A DNA stretch of 64,000 nt from Erythrobacter sp. 3-20A1M. Lineage in GTDB: Bacteria > Pseudomonadota > Alphaproteobacteria > Sphingomonadales > Sphingomonadaceae. The stretch's first letter is position 1. Every line of letters starts with the position of its first letter. A program made the translations under genes and the position numbers. The notes beneath the pieces were generated by a model, which saw only the letters and a program-made list of their open reading frames with translations, did not search any database and had not been told where the DNA came from. Of this stretch, positions 47,336-56,975 are shown piece by piece. The stretch lies in NCBI RefSeq assembly GCF_018636735.1, contig NZ_CP045200.1:2324001-2388000 (forward strand), given 5' to 3'.

Positions 47336-47766
47336 ACCGGGCGCTCGCCTTAGGTTCTCGTAGGGTTGGAGGCAAGGCCGAACCTGTCGGCTGCGGACCG
47401 CATTTGTCCAGCGAACGGGCCGCACGACAGGGAGTTGTTTCTCAACAGGATCTGCGGGGAATCCCGTAAAGACGACAGGGGATGGTGAAGGCATGCACGC
47501 CCCATGGAACTCCTGTCGGGATCGACGGCGATCGGCCGTATCGAGAGATTTCTCACCAAGGCTGCTGCCTCTGCCGGCGGTCTTGCCCAGCGGGGGCGTG
47601 CGAGCGCGGGCCATCGGTGCCCGGATTTCGAACCTTCTTGCAGCATGGAAGACCCATGCTCGAATTGCCGCGCCGACGAGCAGTGGTAGCCTGAACCCCT
47701 GCCGTTCTGCAGCTTTGCGGCGGGCGGCACCGTTTGCGATCGAAGGGGAATGCACGCGCAGCGCCG
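47336..47766. other. 431-bp region between two tRNA genes with no recognised gene
   Basis: Only short, unconvincing open frames are present. I see no strong hairpin with a T-run and no conserved RNA motif. Confidence 0.5.
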
Positions 47767-47842
47767 TGGTGGGCCCGGCAGGATTCGAACCCGCGACCTA
47801 GCCGTTATGAGCGGCCAGCTCTAACCGCTGAGCTACAGGCCC
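47767..47842 (-). tRNA. tRNA with CAT anticodon, probably tRNA-Ile2 (lysidine-modified)
   Basis: 76 bases with encoded CCA. The acceptor GGGCCTG pairs with CGGGCCC. The anticodon loop is CTCATAA and the T-arm GGTTCGAATCC. The acceptor stem and variable region resemble bacterial tRNA-Ile(CAU), read as Ile after TilS modification, rather than initiator or elongator Met. Confidence 0.85.
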
Positions 47843-48083
47843 ATGCCCGGCACGCGCGTGCCGCGCGCAGGTAGCTTGCCGGGTAGGGAAGGGCAAGCGT
47901 GGCGGAATTATCGGTCCATTTTCGCGGCGAGTTCCGCGACCGTCAAGATTCCTCTTCGGTATCGACCGTCAGAAGGGCGCGCGGCTTCGAACCGGCAGGA
48001 GAGCGGACGCAGGCTTCGCCTGGCGGCGGTTCGCGCATCGATCGCATTTTGGTGCCGCGCCCCCCTTTCGCCCCGGCGGAAGG

Positions 48084-49796
48084 TCACGCTCTCGCGACGC
48101 CCTCTCGCATCGGGTCCACCCCAGGTTCGCCCTGGGACCGGGTCGATAGCGGCAGTTCGAGCACCAGCTTGGACCCGGCCGCGCGCAATGCGCCGCTCGC
48201 CGCCTCGGCTTCCGCGCGTGCCAGCCGCAGCGTGAAACCAGCCCCAAAAATGCCCGCGCTGACAGGGCCGCCGGCGGTTTTCGCCTTGGCCTCGAATATC
48301 GTTTCCGCCGCATTCTTCCGTCCGGGAAGCGAGCATTTCAGTCGGGCCATATGCTTCTTGCGCTGTAGCGAAACCCGCGCGCGTTGCCCCGGTGCCAGCG
48401 ATCCCGCCAGGGTCGCCAGAATCCTCCACACCATCGCCTCGGCTTCCTCGCGCCCGATGGCGACGGAGATGTCGGGGGCTATGGTGATATCGAGCCCCGC
48501 ATCGCGCCGCGCCAGGATCGTGTCCAGCTGGCGGCCCTGCCCCTCCACGATGGACGAAAGGTCGGCTTCACCGCTTTCCAGGGCCTGCTCTCCGCCCTCG
48601 AGCTTCGCCAGTCGGTCGAGTTCGTCGAACCCGGCCAGAATGCGCGCGCCATCCCCGGCGATGCTCGCCGCATGCGCGCGGTATTCGTGCGGGACCGTGC
48701 CGAACATCTGCTGCTGGAGTATCTCGGCAAAGCCTTGAATCGCGTTTACGGGCGTGCGAAGTTCGTGAAGCAGCTGACGCAGTCGATCGCTCCTGCTGTC
48801 GCTCTCCGTCACTGGCGACACGCTGTGAATGGGGCGACGGAAACGCCCCGCATATCCTTCGAAGCTGCCGTCGTCCGGGGAGAAGCGCGGTCGGGCGTCC
48901 AGAATCCATTTTCCGGCCAAGGCCGGAGCTCCCGGCAGCTCCAGTTCGATCGTTTCCAAGGCTCGCCGCCGGCGCGCCAGATCCCGGGCCGCTATGGGTA
49001 GCAGGCGATCGAGAGTGGCGTACTGAATCATCGGCGCGGCGCGATCCTCGGCCCAGTCGATCGCCAACTGCGCATCGGTGGTAAAGGCGAAGCCGGGCAG
49101 CGCAGCGGTCTCGCGCCCCTCGTTGTTTTCGCCCAGAGGAAGCCGAGGAGTGTCCGCTCTTTCGTTATCGCCTGCGACATTGCGCGCGGCGCGCGATTGG
49201 CGGAACGTTTCGATCCGTTGCCGCAGGGCACCTATCTCGCTCGCATCGCGCAGCGGCGGATCGGCGTCGTTGGCGGCGATCGGCTTAATCCCCAATCCCG
49301 CAGCCGGTTCGCGAAGGTCGGGTTCCGCGCTGGCCGCCGCAGGTTCGGGAAGCGGGGGCTGGGGCAGCGCGCGGTCGTGGATGCCGAGCCGATCGAGCAG
49401 GATCATCGCCCGTTCCGGCAAGCCGCGCCGCAGACGCAGGAATCCACGCGCGCGCACCGGCAGGCGGGGGATCAAAGCCTCCCACCCGGACGAATCGAGC
49501 GCCGCTGCCTCTAGCGCGGCGGATGCGACCGCCGGCTCGTGCCCCGCCATGTGGCAAACGATGCGGGGATGGGCCAGCCGGGTCCCCGGCTCGCGCAGAA
49601 TCGCGGCGCGCTCCTCGGCAGGGATCGATTCGGCCAGCTGGTCGAGCCGGACCCAGGCCGCGTCCAGCTGCGACGGTTCCGGCGCGGCGTGCGGGCGCGA
49701 CAGCAGGTCGACAAGCTGGCGAAACTGGGTGCGCGCGACTGCCCCGGCCCCTGCGCTCTGGCGCAGTACGGTGGCGAGACGGTCGTCGAATTGCAT
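48084..49796 (-). CDS. Sensor histidine kinase with atypical ATPase domain
   Basis: A 570-residue protein without clear membrane helices. The phosphoacceptor region is LLHELRTPVNAIQGFAEIL (H-box). A PAS-like segment precedes it (EGYAGRFRRPIHSVSPVTES). The C-terminal ATPase-like part lacks a clear N-box: where Asn residues are expected it reads VWRILATLAGSLAPG. A G-box-like GIFGAGFTL remains. The long N-terminal part (about 300 residues) is Ala/Arg/Pro-rich and unassigned. No response regulator is adjacent, so it is an orphan. Confidence 0.75.
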   Translation of the reverse strand: MQFDDRLATVLRQSAGAGAVARTQFRQLVDLLSRPHAAPEPSQLDAAWVRLDQLAESIPAEERAAILREPGTRLAHPRIVCHMAGHEPAVASAALEAAALDSSGWEALIPRLPVRARGFLRLRRGLPERAMILLDRLGIHDRALPQPPLPEPAAASAEPDLREPAAGLGIKPIAANDADPPLRDASEIGALRQRIETFRQSRAARNVAGDNERADTPRLPLGENNEGRETAALPGFAFTTDAQLAIDWAEDRAAPMIQYATLDRLLPIAARDLARRRRALETIELELPGAPALAGKWILDARPRFSPDDGSFEGYAGRFRRPIHSVSPVTESDSRSDRLRQLLHELRTPVNAIQGFAEILQQQMFGTVPHEYRAHAASIAGDGARILAGFDELDRLAKLEGGEQALESGEADLSSIVEGQGRQLDTILARRDAGLDITIAPDISVAIGREEAEAMVWRILATLAGSLAPGQRARVSLQRKKHMARLKCSLPGRKNAAETIFEAKAKTAGGPVSAGIFGAGFTLRLARAEAEAASGALRAAGSKLVLELPLSTRSQGEPGVDPMREGVARA

Positions 49797-49936
49797 AACG
49801 GGGGCGCGGGTCCTGCGGCGATGGCGAAGCGCGCTGGCCTCGTCCGGTCAAGATTGAAGCTCTCTTTACCAACCAACGTTCCGCTATGGCAGCGCGTAAA
49901 CTCGCCGCGTTGCAAAGCGGGACAATTGCTTGCATG

Positions 49937-49950
49937 TATAATTATATTAT
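49937..49950 (+). promoter_or_regulatory. AT-rich promoter element upstream of the Lrp gene
   Basis: TATAAT at 49937-49942 and TATTAT at 49945-49950 lie in a very AT-rich patch about 80 bases before the Lrp start. The 10-bp palindrome TATAATTATA spans 49937-49946. No well-spaced -35 box is clear. Confidence 0.4.
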
Positions 49951-50025
49951 GCTGGGATGTTGAGATCGATTGGGATCATTTCCCAGTGTGGAAAGCAAGA
50001 TATCAACAGGGGAGGGGCGCTGGGC

Positions 50026-50487
50026 ATGGCAACGCTCGACGATATCGATCGCCGTTTGCTGGACGAGCTCCAGTCGGAAGGGCGCATCACGAATGTGGAA
50101 CTCGCACAGCGCGTCGGGCTGACCGCACCGCCGTGCCTGCGGCGGGTGCGGGCCCTGGAGGAGCAGGGGGTCATCCGCGGCTATCATGCCGAACTGGAGC
50201 CGTCCAAGCTGGGTTTCGCGATCACGGTGTTCGCTATGGTCAGCCTGAAGAGTCAGGCCGAAAGCGCGCTGCGGGAATTCGAGGAGCATATGCGCGAATT
50301 GCCAGAGGTGCGCGAGTGCCACATGCTCAACGGCGAGATCGATTTCATCCTCAAGATCGTCAGCCGCGACCTGCAAAGCTTCCAGGAATTCCTCACCAGC
50401 AAGCTCACCCCAGCGCCGAATGTGGGCAGCGTGAAGACCTCGCTCACCATCCGGACCAGCAAGCACGAACCCGGCGTTCCGCTCTAG
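50026..50487 (+). CDS. Lrp/AsnC family transcriptional regulator
   Basis: A 153-residue Lrp-type regulator of amino acid metabolism. The N-terminal helix-turn-helix is LDDIDRRLLDELQSEGRITN followed by VGLTAPPCLRRVRALEEQGV. The C-terminal RAM domain ends with VGSVKTSLTIRTSKHEPGVPL (in parts). The ATG at 50026 is preceded by GGGGAGGGG; the frame runs further up to 49957 without support. It stands alone, so its targets are unknown. Confidence 0.93.
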   Translation: MATLDDIDRRLLDELQSEGRITNVELAQRVGLTAPPCLRRVRALEEQGVIRGYHAELEPSKLGFAITVFAMVSLKSQAESALREFEEHMRELPEVRECHMLNGEIDFILKIVSRDLQSFQEFLTSKLTPAPNVGSVKTSLTIRTSKHEPGVPL

Positions 50488-50533
50488 GCCGGGCAGGGGC
50501 GGCGGTCGGCAGCGCGGTACGGCCCAGCCGACG

Positions 50534-51610
50534 TCACCTTTTCGTGTCGCGAGAACGCTCCGGTAGCGCGAACTTGACATCGACCGTGCAGCCGACGCGC
50601 GGCGCGTCGGACCGGTCGAGCCGTGCTCGCGGCAGGAAGCGCATGGCCGCTTCGCCGAACGCTTCGGCGGGCTGGCTCTCCACGACTTCGATATCGCCGA
50701 TCTCGCCCCACGGCGCGGCCGAGAAGCGCAGTCGCACGATGCCTTCGATCGAGCGCTGGGAGAACGTGCGGGGAAAATACGGCTTGAGTTCCGGCATGTA
50801 GGCGAAACGCACGTCCGGGCAATCGTTTTTCGGTGAGTCAGGATCGAGCGGTGGGGGCGGGAGGGGGTTCCGCGGCGCGCTCCAGTAGCCATAGGCACAT
50901 CCCGTGCGCGCCTCCCCCGGTTGGAAGCGCCATTGCGCCATGACGCGCTTGCCCACTTGCGTGAAAGCCGCATTGCCGCTGGTGAAGGGCGCTTCGATAT
51001 TGCGTGGGCGCCCAGCTGAATCGACCCAATAGGTCATGGCGACAAAGTCCAGCGCACCCGGCTCTACCGGCACCCGATCGAAATCGGGTTGTGCGCGAAC
51101 CAGCCATCTCGGCGGTCCTGCCTCGCAATTGCCGCCCGGGTTCGCGATCAGAGCATGCGTTTCGAGGCGAGGGCGATCGCGGGTCGGTATCGCCCAGTAC
51201 CGAGCGGCGAGCGCGCGCGGAATCTGATCGTGGGGATAGTACCGGGCAACGATCCGGGCCGTGCACGCCTGTCGGGACGTCCCGGCAGCGAACCGAGTGG
51301 CGGCAAGGGCGGGAGCGATGTCGTCGCCATAGGTGCCATCCGGCAGACGGATCGAAATCGTGCGACCCTGCGCATCGATGGCGAAGCCGACGGTCTGGAC
51401 CTGGCTGTCCCTCTCTAGCCAAGCTTCCGCACTCATCGCGAGCGGCAGGATCGCGGCCTGCCGAACCGGGTTCACCGCAGTGCCAGCGCAAGTGTAGCCT
51501 TCGAATTCGAAATTGATCAGTCCGCGGGTATCGACCCCTTCGCGGGCGACAGCCACCGGGGGCGGAGGCGGAACGGATCCCAGCAGGGCCGCAAATAGGG
51601 GAAGCAGCAT
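50534..51610 (-). CDS. TonB C-terminal-like energy transducer family protein
   Basis: A 358-residue protein with an N-terminal hydrophobic start (MLLPLFAALLGSVPPPPPVA). It has two regions resembling TonB C-terminal domains: one around DFVAMTYWVDSAGRPRNIEAP and one around SIEGIVRLRFSAAPWGEIGDIEVVES (given in parts). The usual TonB membrane anchor and long proline linker are absent, so it may be a periplasmic TonB-fold protein rather than a true transducer. Confidence 0.65.
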   Translation of the reverse strand: MLLPLFAALLGSVPPPPPVAVAREGVDTRGLINFEFEGYTCAGTAVNPVRQAAILPLAMSAEAWLERDSQVQTVGFAIDAQGRTISIRLPDGTYGDDIAPALAATRFAAGTSRQACTARIVARYYPHDQIPRALAARYWAIPTRDRPRLETHALIANPGGNCEAGPPRWLVRAQPDFDRVPVEPGALDFVAMTYWVDSAGRPRNIEAPFTSGNAAFTQVGKRVMAQWRFQPGEARTGCAYGYWSAPRNPLPPPPLDPDSPKNDCPDVRFAYMPELKPYFPRTFSQRSIEGIVRLRFSAAPWGEIGDIEVVESQPAEAFGEAAMRFLPRARLDRSDAPRVGCTVDVKFALPERSRDTKR

Positions 51611-51667
51611 GGCAATCCTCCTGTCGTGCCGGCGCGGGTCAGGTGACCGGCGCGCCGGTCAAGAAGA

Positions 51668-53011
51668 TTAGCGCTCCTTCAGCCATTCCTCCAGCCATTT
51701 GATCGAGTACGCTCCGTCGAGCACGTCAGGCTGGCGCAGCAGTTCCTCGTGCAGGGGGATGCTGGTCTTCACCCCCTCGACCACCATTTCCTCCAGCGCG
51801 CGCTTCAGCCGCATGATGCAGCGTTCGCGGGTGCGGCCATAGACGATCAGCTTGGCGATCATGCTGTCGTAATAGGGCGGGATCGAATAGCCGGCATAAA
51901 GCCCGCTATCGACGCGCACATGCATGCCGCCCGCGGCGTGATAGGCGCTGACCTTCCCCGGGCTCGGCGCGAAGGTGAACGGGTCCTCGGCGTTGATCCG
52001 GCATTCGATGGCGTGGCCCTCGAAGCGGATGTCTTCCTGCTTGCAGGACAGCTCCTTGCCATCGGCGATGCGGATCTGTTCGCGCACCAGGTCCATGCCG
52101 GTGATCATCTCGGTCACCGGATGTTCGACCTGCAGGCGCGTGTTCATTTCGATGAAGTAGAACTCGCCGTTTTCCCACAGGAACTCGATCGTGCCCGCAC
52201 CGCGATAGCCCATGTCGCGCATCGCGCTGGCGCAGACCTCGCCCATGCGCGCCCGTTCCTCGGCGGAGATGACGGGCGAGGGCGCCTCCTCCAGCACCTT
52301 CTGGTGGCGGCGCTGGAGCGAGCAGTCGCGCTCCCCCAGATGCACCGCGCCGCCGCGTCCGTCGCCGAACACCTGGAATTCGATGTGGCGCGGATTGCCG
52401 AGATATTTTTCGATATAGACGGTCGCATCGCCGAAGGCGGCCTTCGCTTCGCTGCCCGCCTGTTTCATCAGGGTTTCGAGCGTGTCCTCGCTCTCGCACA
52501 CCTTCATTCCGCGACCGCCGCCGCCGCTCGCCGCCTTGATGATGACGGGATAGCCGATCTCGGCCGCGATGGCGCGCGCTTCCTCGACCTCGGACACGGC
52601 GCCGTCGCTGCCGGGCACCAGCGGCAGGCCCAGCTTGCCGGCGGTGCGCTTCGCCTCGACCTTGTCGCCCATGGTCCGGATATGCTCGGGCTTCGGCCCG
52701 ATCCAGGTGATGTCGTGCGCCTCCACGATCTCCGCGAACTTCGCGTTTTCCGACAGGAAGCCGTAGCCGGGGTGGATCGCGTCGGCATGCGCGATCTCGG
52801 CGGCCGAGATGATATTGGCGATGTTGAGATAGCTGTCGGTCGCGGGCGGCGGGCCGATGCACACGGCATGGTCGGCCAGCCGGACATGCATCGCGTCGGC
52901 ATCGGCGGTGGAATGCACCGCCACCGTCTCGATGCCCATCTCCTTCGCCGCGCGATGGATGCGCAGCGCGATCTCGCCGCGATTGGCAATCAGGATGCGG
53001 GAAATGGCCAT
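51668..53011 (-). CDS. accC: Acetyl-CoA carboxylase, biotin carboxylase subunit
   Basis: The 447-residue biotin carboxylase that carboxylates biotin on AccB in the first step of fatty acid synthesis. The N-terminal [20 protein letters not shown] and the ATP-grasp glycine loop [13 protein letters not shown] are present. The bicarbonate/biotin site includes the [14 protein letters not shown] motif. It lies downstream of accB on the same strand with 13 bases between them. Confidence 0.97.
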   Translation of the reverse strand: MAISRILIANRGEIALRIHRAAKEMGIETVAVHSTADADAMHVRLADHAVCIGPPPATDSYLNIANIISAAEIAHADAIHPGYGFLSENAKFAEIVEAHDITWIGPKPEHIRTMGDKVEAKRTAGKLGLPLVPGSDGAVSEVEEARAIAAEIGYPVIIKAASGGGGRGMKVCESEDTLETLMKQAGSEAKAAFGDATVYIEKYLGNPRHIEFQVFGDGRGGAVHLGERDCSLQRRHQKVLEEAPSPVISAEERARMGEVCASAMRDMGYRGAGTIEFLWENGEFYFIEMNTRLQVEHPVTEMITGMDLVREQIRIADGKELSCKQEDIRFEGHAIECRINAEDPFTFAPSPGKVSAYHAAGGMHVRVDSGLYAGYSIPPYYDSMIAKLIVYGRTRERCIMRLKRALEEMVVEGVKTSIPLHEELLRQPDVLDGAYSIKWLEEWLKER

Positions 53012-53024
53012 GGGTCTTCCCGCG

Positions 53025-53528
53025 TCAGCCGATCACGACCAGCGGCTGGTCGAATTCGACCGGCTGGGCGTTCGCGACGAGGATCTGCTTCACCGTGCCG
53101 GAGCGGTCGGCGGTGATCGGGTTCATCACCTTCATCGCCTCGACGATGACGAGCGTGTCCCCTTCCTTCACCGACTGACCGACCGAGATGAAGTCGGCCG
53201 CACCCGGTTCGGCGGCGAGATAGACGGTCCCGACCATGGGCGACTTGACCGCGCCGGCGATGTCCGCCGCCGCAGCGTCGGCTCCACTTTCGGCAGCCTG
53301 AGGAGGCGCGGAAGCCGCCGGAGCGGCCTGCGGCGCGGGTGCCATCGGCGCAGGAGGCGCGTAGCTCTGTACGCTGCCGCCGCGCGCGACCCGCAGTTTG
53401 CGATCGCCGTCCTCGACCTCGATCTCGCTCAGCCCGGTTTCGGCGAGCAGCTCGGCCAGTTCGCGCACCAGGTCAACATCCACATCCATGCCGGGCTTGC
53501 GGCCGGAAGAGCGCTTGGTATCAGCCAT
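53025..53528 (-). CDS. accB: Acetyl-CoA carboxylase, biotin carboxyl carrier protein
   Basis: A 167-residue carrier. The N-terminal helical part includes [19 protein letters not shown]. An Ala/Pro-rich linker (residues about 60-90) precedes the biotinyl domain, in which the target lysine sits in EAMKVMNPI. The ATG at 53528 gives the family's usual start. It is in an operon with accC and behind aroQ, a common order. Confidence 0.97.
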   Translation of the reverse strand: MADTKRSSGRKPGMDVDVDLVRELAELLAETGLSEIEVEDGDRKLRVARGGSVQSYAPPAPMAPAPQAAPAASAPPQAAESGADAAAADIAGAVKSPMVGTVYLAAEPGAADFISVGQSVKEGDTLVIVEAMKVMNPITADRSGTVKQILVANAQPVEFDQPLVVIG

Positions 53529-53593
53529 GTACGTCCTTCGATTACTTGGAAGCGCCCGCGTATGCGCGGCACCGCTCTCGCTTGCAAGGGGGG

Positions 53594-54025
53594 TCAGAGC
53601 GTTGCGGCATGTTCCAGCGCCTCGATATAGCCATCGCCCCCGCGCCCCTGAATGGTTTGCACGGCCCCCATGCCCACATAGGACAGATGGCGGAATTCCT
53701 CGCGCTGGCGGGGGTCGGAAAGGTGAACCTCGATCACCGGGACGCCGATGGCCTTGATTGCATCGAGGAGGGCGATCGAGGTGTGGGTATAGGCTGCGGC
53801 GTTGAGGATTACGGCCCGTGCCTTCGCCGCGCGCGCCTCGTGCAGCCAGTCGACCAGCACGCCTTCGTGATTGGTCTGGCGAAAGTCCACGGCGAGGCCG
53901 AGCCGCTCGCCTGCCTCGTGACACCGCGCCTCCAGATCGGTGAGCGTCTCATGCCCGTAGATATCGGGCTCGCGCGTGCCGAGCAGGTTGAGATTGGGGC
54001 CGTTGAGGATGAAGACGGTGTCCAT
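53594..54025 (-). CDS. aroQ: 3-dehydroquinate dehydratase, type II
   Basis: A 143-residue type II dehydroquinase, third step of the shikimate pathway. Active-site stretches are [18 protein letters not shown] (with the catalytic Arg and Tyr on the flexible loop), [33 protein letters not shown] and [14 protein letters not shown]. It is followed on the same strand by accB and accC. Confidence 0.97.
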   Translation of the reverse strand: MDTVFILNGPNLNLLGTREPDIYGHETLTDLEARCHEAGERLGLAVDFRQTNHEGVLVDWLHEARAAKARAVILNAAAYTHTSIALLDAIKAIGVPVIEVHLSDPRQREEFRHLSYVGMGAVQTIQGRGGDGYIEALEHAATL

Positions 54026-54094
54026 GGTGGGGGCTTACCCGGTCCGGCGCGGGGTGCAAGCGCCGGACCGGGAGGCCACCGCAGATTGGCAGCG

Positions 54095-54131
54095 AATCCT
54101 ACACGATGGAACACATGGAACAGTGTTCTGG
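54095..54131 (+). repeat. Intergenic 37-bp repeat, copy 3
   Basis: It matches the cores of copies 1 and 2 (TGGAACACATGGAACAGTG is identical to copy 1). The GAACAC / GTGTTC arms here make a perfect 6-bp inverted repeat. It ends three bases before the stop of the holin-like gene and lies 70 bases upstream of aroQ. Its flank beyond the core differs from the other two. Confidence 0.8.
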
Positions 54132-54133
54132 GG

Positions 54134-54547
54134 CTATTTCTCGACCCCCTTCACCTTACCCCACTGGCGCATGGCGGTGTAGCCGAGATAGCCGGTGCCG
54201 AAGAGGGCGTAGAGCGGTTCCGGCAGGCCGTTGAGATAGGCGTTCATGCCATCCGCAATGGCCCGCGCGGTGCCGGGCGTAAACGCCGCGAGTATCCCCA
54301 TCGGCATGGCGAAGAGCAGGAGCGCGTACATGACATAGAGGAAACTCGGCCGCGCCCGGCTGGTCCACGGATCGCGCGAGTTGGCTTCCGCGACGATTGC
54401 CGACAGCTGCGCCTCGAACACGCGCAACTCCTGCGTGCCCTGCAGCTGGAGGAGTTCAAGCTTGGCGCGTTCGCGCGCGTCCTTGTCGGGGATGATGCGA
54501 TCGATGATCGAGGCGACCGGACCGATGAGCGATTCGATGATCGGCAT
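54134..54547 (-). CDS. Holin-like (3TM holin family) membrane protein
   Basis: A 137-residue protein. The N-terminal amphipathic part is SLIGPVASIIDRIIPDKDARERAKLELLQLQ (given in parts), then AEANSRDPWTSRARP. Two hydrophobic segments follow: FLYVMYALLLFAMPMGILAAF and EPLYALFGTGYLGYTAMRQWG. This arrangement is typical of the Holin_3TMs family of phages and gene-transfer agents. No phage structural or lysis gene is nearby, so it is an orphan; a tRNA gene lies 163 bases away. Confidence 0.72.
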   Translation of the reverse strand: MPIIESLIGPVASIIDRIIPDKDARERAKLELLQLQGTQELRVFEAQLSAIVAEANSRDPWTSRARPSFLYVMYALLLFAMPMGILAAFTPGTARAIADGMNAYLNGLPEPLYALFGTGYLGYTAMRQWGKVKGVEK

Positions 54548-54710
54548 TGTTTCAACCTTTCTCTGGTTTCCAAGGGGTCACCGGAATAACCAAATAGGTT
54601 GGTGTAGGAAAACGGGGTGGGAAACGACGGGCAGGTTCGCCGCGCGCACGAAGTTCGGCCATCCCGCCGTGCGGTGGGTGGCTCTCGTGGTATCGTAAGG
54701 GGAAATCCAC

Positions 54711-54787
54711 TGGTCGGGACGACTGGATTCGAACCAGCGACCCCCACACCCCCAGTGTGATGCGCTACCAGGCTGCGCTACGTCCCG
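54711..54787 (-). tRNA. tRNA-Pro (anticodon GGG)
   Basis: 77 bases with encoded CCA. The acceptor CGGGACG pairs with CGTCCCG. The anticodon loop CTGGGGG gives anticodon GGG. The T-arm GGTTCGAATCC is present. Confidence 0.94.
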
Positions 54788-55029
54788 AGCAGTGGAGGCG
54801 CGCCTATAGGGGCGGGTTCGCAGCATGGCAAGCGCTGCCTCGCATTGGCGCGCGGTCCCCCCTTCACGCCCCCCACGCACGGACAGATTGCTACCGTGCG
54901 GCAATGTTGCTAGGCGCGCGGCGTCGAACGGCTTTCGTATCACGCGAGGGCCAGCGCGGGGCCCGCATCCGAGATAACGGCGTGCGGGGCTCGCGCCGTT
55001 TTGCATATCGTCACAGGCTGAACACGCGA

Positions 55030-55344
55030 ATGTCCTTTCTTCTCACTGCCGCAGCAGGCGCCCCGCCGGGGTGGATGCAGTTTCTCCCCCTCGTCGCGAT
55101 GGGCCTCATCTTCTGGTTCCTGATCATCCGTCCGCAGATGAAGCGGCAGAAGGAGCATCAGGCGAAGGTTCAGGGGCTGAAGAAGGGGGACCAGGTCGTG
55201 ACCGCGGGCGGGCTGCTGGGCCGGATCGTGAAAGTCGACGACGACTATGTCGAAGTCGAACTGGCGCAGGGCGTGCGGGTCAAGGCCGTGCGCGCGACCA
55301 TCGGCGATGTGATCCAGCCGGGCGGCAAGCCCGCGAACGACTGA
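55030..55344 (+). CDS. yajC: Preprotein translocase subunit YajC
   Basis: A 104-residue single-pass membrane protein that associates with SecDF. The hydrophobic helix is FLPLVAMGLIFWFLIIRPQ, followed by the family motif KRQKEHQAKVQGLKKGDQVVT and GGLLGRIVKV. ATG 55030 starts the normal-length protein; the frame extends upstream into the tRNA region without support. It is first in the yajC-secD-secF operon. Confidence 0.95.
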   Translation: MSFLLTAAAGAPPGWMQFLPLVAMGLIFWFLIIRPQMKRQKEHQAKVQGLKKGDQVVTAGGLLGRIVKVDDDYVEVELAQGVRVKAVRATIGDVIQPGGKPAND

Positions 55345-55360
55345 CGGACGGACCACGCCA

Positions 55361-56959
55361 ATGCTCGAATTTCCGCGCTGGAAGAAGATCTGGCTATGGG
55401 CGATCACCATCCTGGTGATGCTCGCCGCGGTGCCCTCGCTCGCGTCGCTCACCGGCACGCGCTGGCCCGCCTCGCTGCCCGACCCGACCGTCAATCTGGG
55501 CCTCGACCTCGCGGGCGGTAGCCACATCCTGCTGGAAGCGGATGCGAAGCAGGTCGCCCGCCAGCGGCTCCAGAACATGGAAGAGGCGGTGCGCACCGCG
55601 ATGCGCGATGCGGAGCCCGCGATCGGCATCGGCGACGTCTCGACCCAGGGCGGCCGGCTCAGCTTCATGCTGGAGAACAGCGCCGATATTGATCGCGCGC
55701 GCGAAGTCCTGACCCCGCTGATGAACGGGCAGGGCATGACCCGCGAATGGGACCTGAGCGTGGTCGACACCAGCCGCGTCGTCCTGACCCCCACGGAATC
55801 GGGCCTCGACAACGCGGTCAGCCAGGCGATGGACAGCGCGACCGAGGTGGTGCGTAAGCGTATCGACGAACTGGGCACGCGCGAGCCGACGATCATCCGG
55901 CAGGGCGATACCCGCATCGTGGTGCAGGTGCCGGGCCTGCAGGACCCGGCGCAGCTCAAGGCGCTGCTCGGCCAGACCGCGCGGCTCGAATTCAAGCTGG
56001 TCGACCAGAACGCGAAACCGTCCGACATCCAGCAGGGCATCGCCCCGGCAGGCAGCCAGATCGTGCCCTTCGCCGCCGGTAGCGCGCAGGAGGGGCAATC
56101 GCTCGCGGTGCGGCGCCTGGGCGGCATTCGCGGCGACAACCTGATCAACGCGCAGCAGACCTTCGACCCGCAGACCAACGAACCGGTCGTCAACATCCAG
56201 TTCGACCAGCAGGGCGGGGCGCGCTTCGCCCAGCTGACGCAGCAGAATGTGGGCAAGCCCTTCGCCATCATCCTCGACGGGCAGGTTCTGTCCGCGCCGA
56301 ACATCAACGAACCGATCCTCGGCGGTTCGGCGCGCATTTCCGGCAGCTTCTCGGTCGAAAGCGCGGCGGCGCTGGCCATTTCGCTGCGGTCCGGCGCGCT
56401 GCCGGTCGACCTGACAGTGGTGGAAGAGCGCACGGTCGGCCCCGATCTGGGCGCGGACTCGATCCGCCAAGGGCTGGTCGCGATGGGCATCGGCTCGTTC
56501 CTGGTCGTCGCGCTGATGATCGTGACCTATGGCCGCTTCGGCGTCTATGCGACGGCGGCGCTGGTCCTGAACGTCGTGATGATCCTGGGCATCATGGCGG
56601 TGCTCAACACCACGCTGACCCTGCCCGGCATCGCCGGTTTCGTGCTGACCATCGGCGCGGCGGTGGACGCCAACGTGCTGATCAACGAACGCATCCGGGA
56701 AGAGCGAAAGCGGGGGCGGCGCGTCGTCGCCGCGGTCGAGAACGGCTACAAGGAAGCGAGCCGCGCGATCTACGATGCGAACATCACCAACTTCATCGCC
56801 GGCGTGCTGCTGTTCATCTTCGGCTCCGGTCCGGTGCGTGGTTTCGCCGTGGTGCTGATCATCGGCCTGTTCACCAGCGTCTTCACCGCCGTCACGATGA
56901 CGCGCATGTGGGTCGCCGGCTACATCCGCAAGCGTCGCCCGACCGAGCTGTACGTCTGA
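55361..56959 (+). CDS. secD: Protein translocase subunit SecD
   Basis: A 532-residue membrane protein that uses the proton gradient to help pull exported proteins through SecYEG. There is an N-terminal helix, then GLDLAGGSHILLEAD and the large periplasmic domain. Five C-terminal helices include TIGAAVDANVLINERIREE, the conserved motif in the SecD/F superfamily. It begins 17 bases after yajC and ends 17 bases before secF. Confidence 0.97.
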   Translation: MLEFPRWKKIWLWAITILVMLAAVPSLASLTGTRWPASLPDPTVNLGLDLAGGSHILLEADAKQVARQRLQNMEEAVRTAMRDAEPAIGIGDVSTQGGRLSFMLENSADIDRAREVLTPLMNGQGMTREWDLSVVDTSRVVLTPTESGLDNAVSQAMDSATEVVRKRIDELGTREPTIIRQGDTRIVVQVPGLQDPAQLKALLGQTARLEFKLVDQNAKPSDIQQGIAPAGSQIVPFAAGSAQEGQSLAVRRLGGIRGDNLINAQQTFDPQTNEPVVNIQFDQQGGARFAQLTQQNVGKPFAIILDGQVLSAPNINEPILGGSARISGSFSVESAAALAISLRSGALPVDLTVVEERTVGPDLGADSIRQGLVAMGIGSFLVVALMIVTYGRFGVYATAALVLNVVMILGIMAVLNTTLTLPGIAGFVLTIGAAVDANVLINERIREERKRGRRVVAAVENGYKEASRAIYDANITNFIAGVLLFIFGSGPVRGFAVVLIIGLFTSVFTAVTMTRMWVAGYIRKRRPTELYV

Positions 56960-56975
56960 GGGCGGGAGAGAACCG

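Noticed and set aside
54095-54787. Prophage or integrative element at tRNA-Pro(GGG)
   Set aside because: A holin-like gene and a tRNA alone do not make an element. No integrase or direct repeat of the tRNA 3' end was seen in the window.
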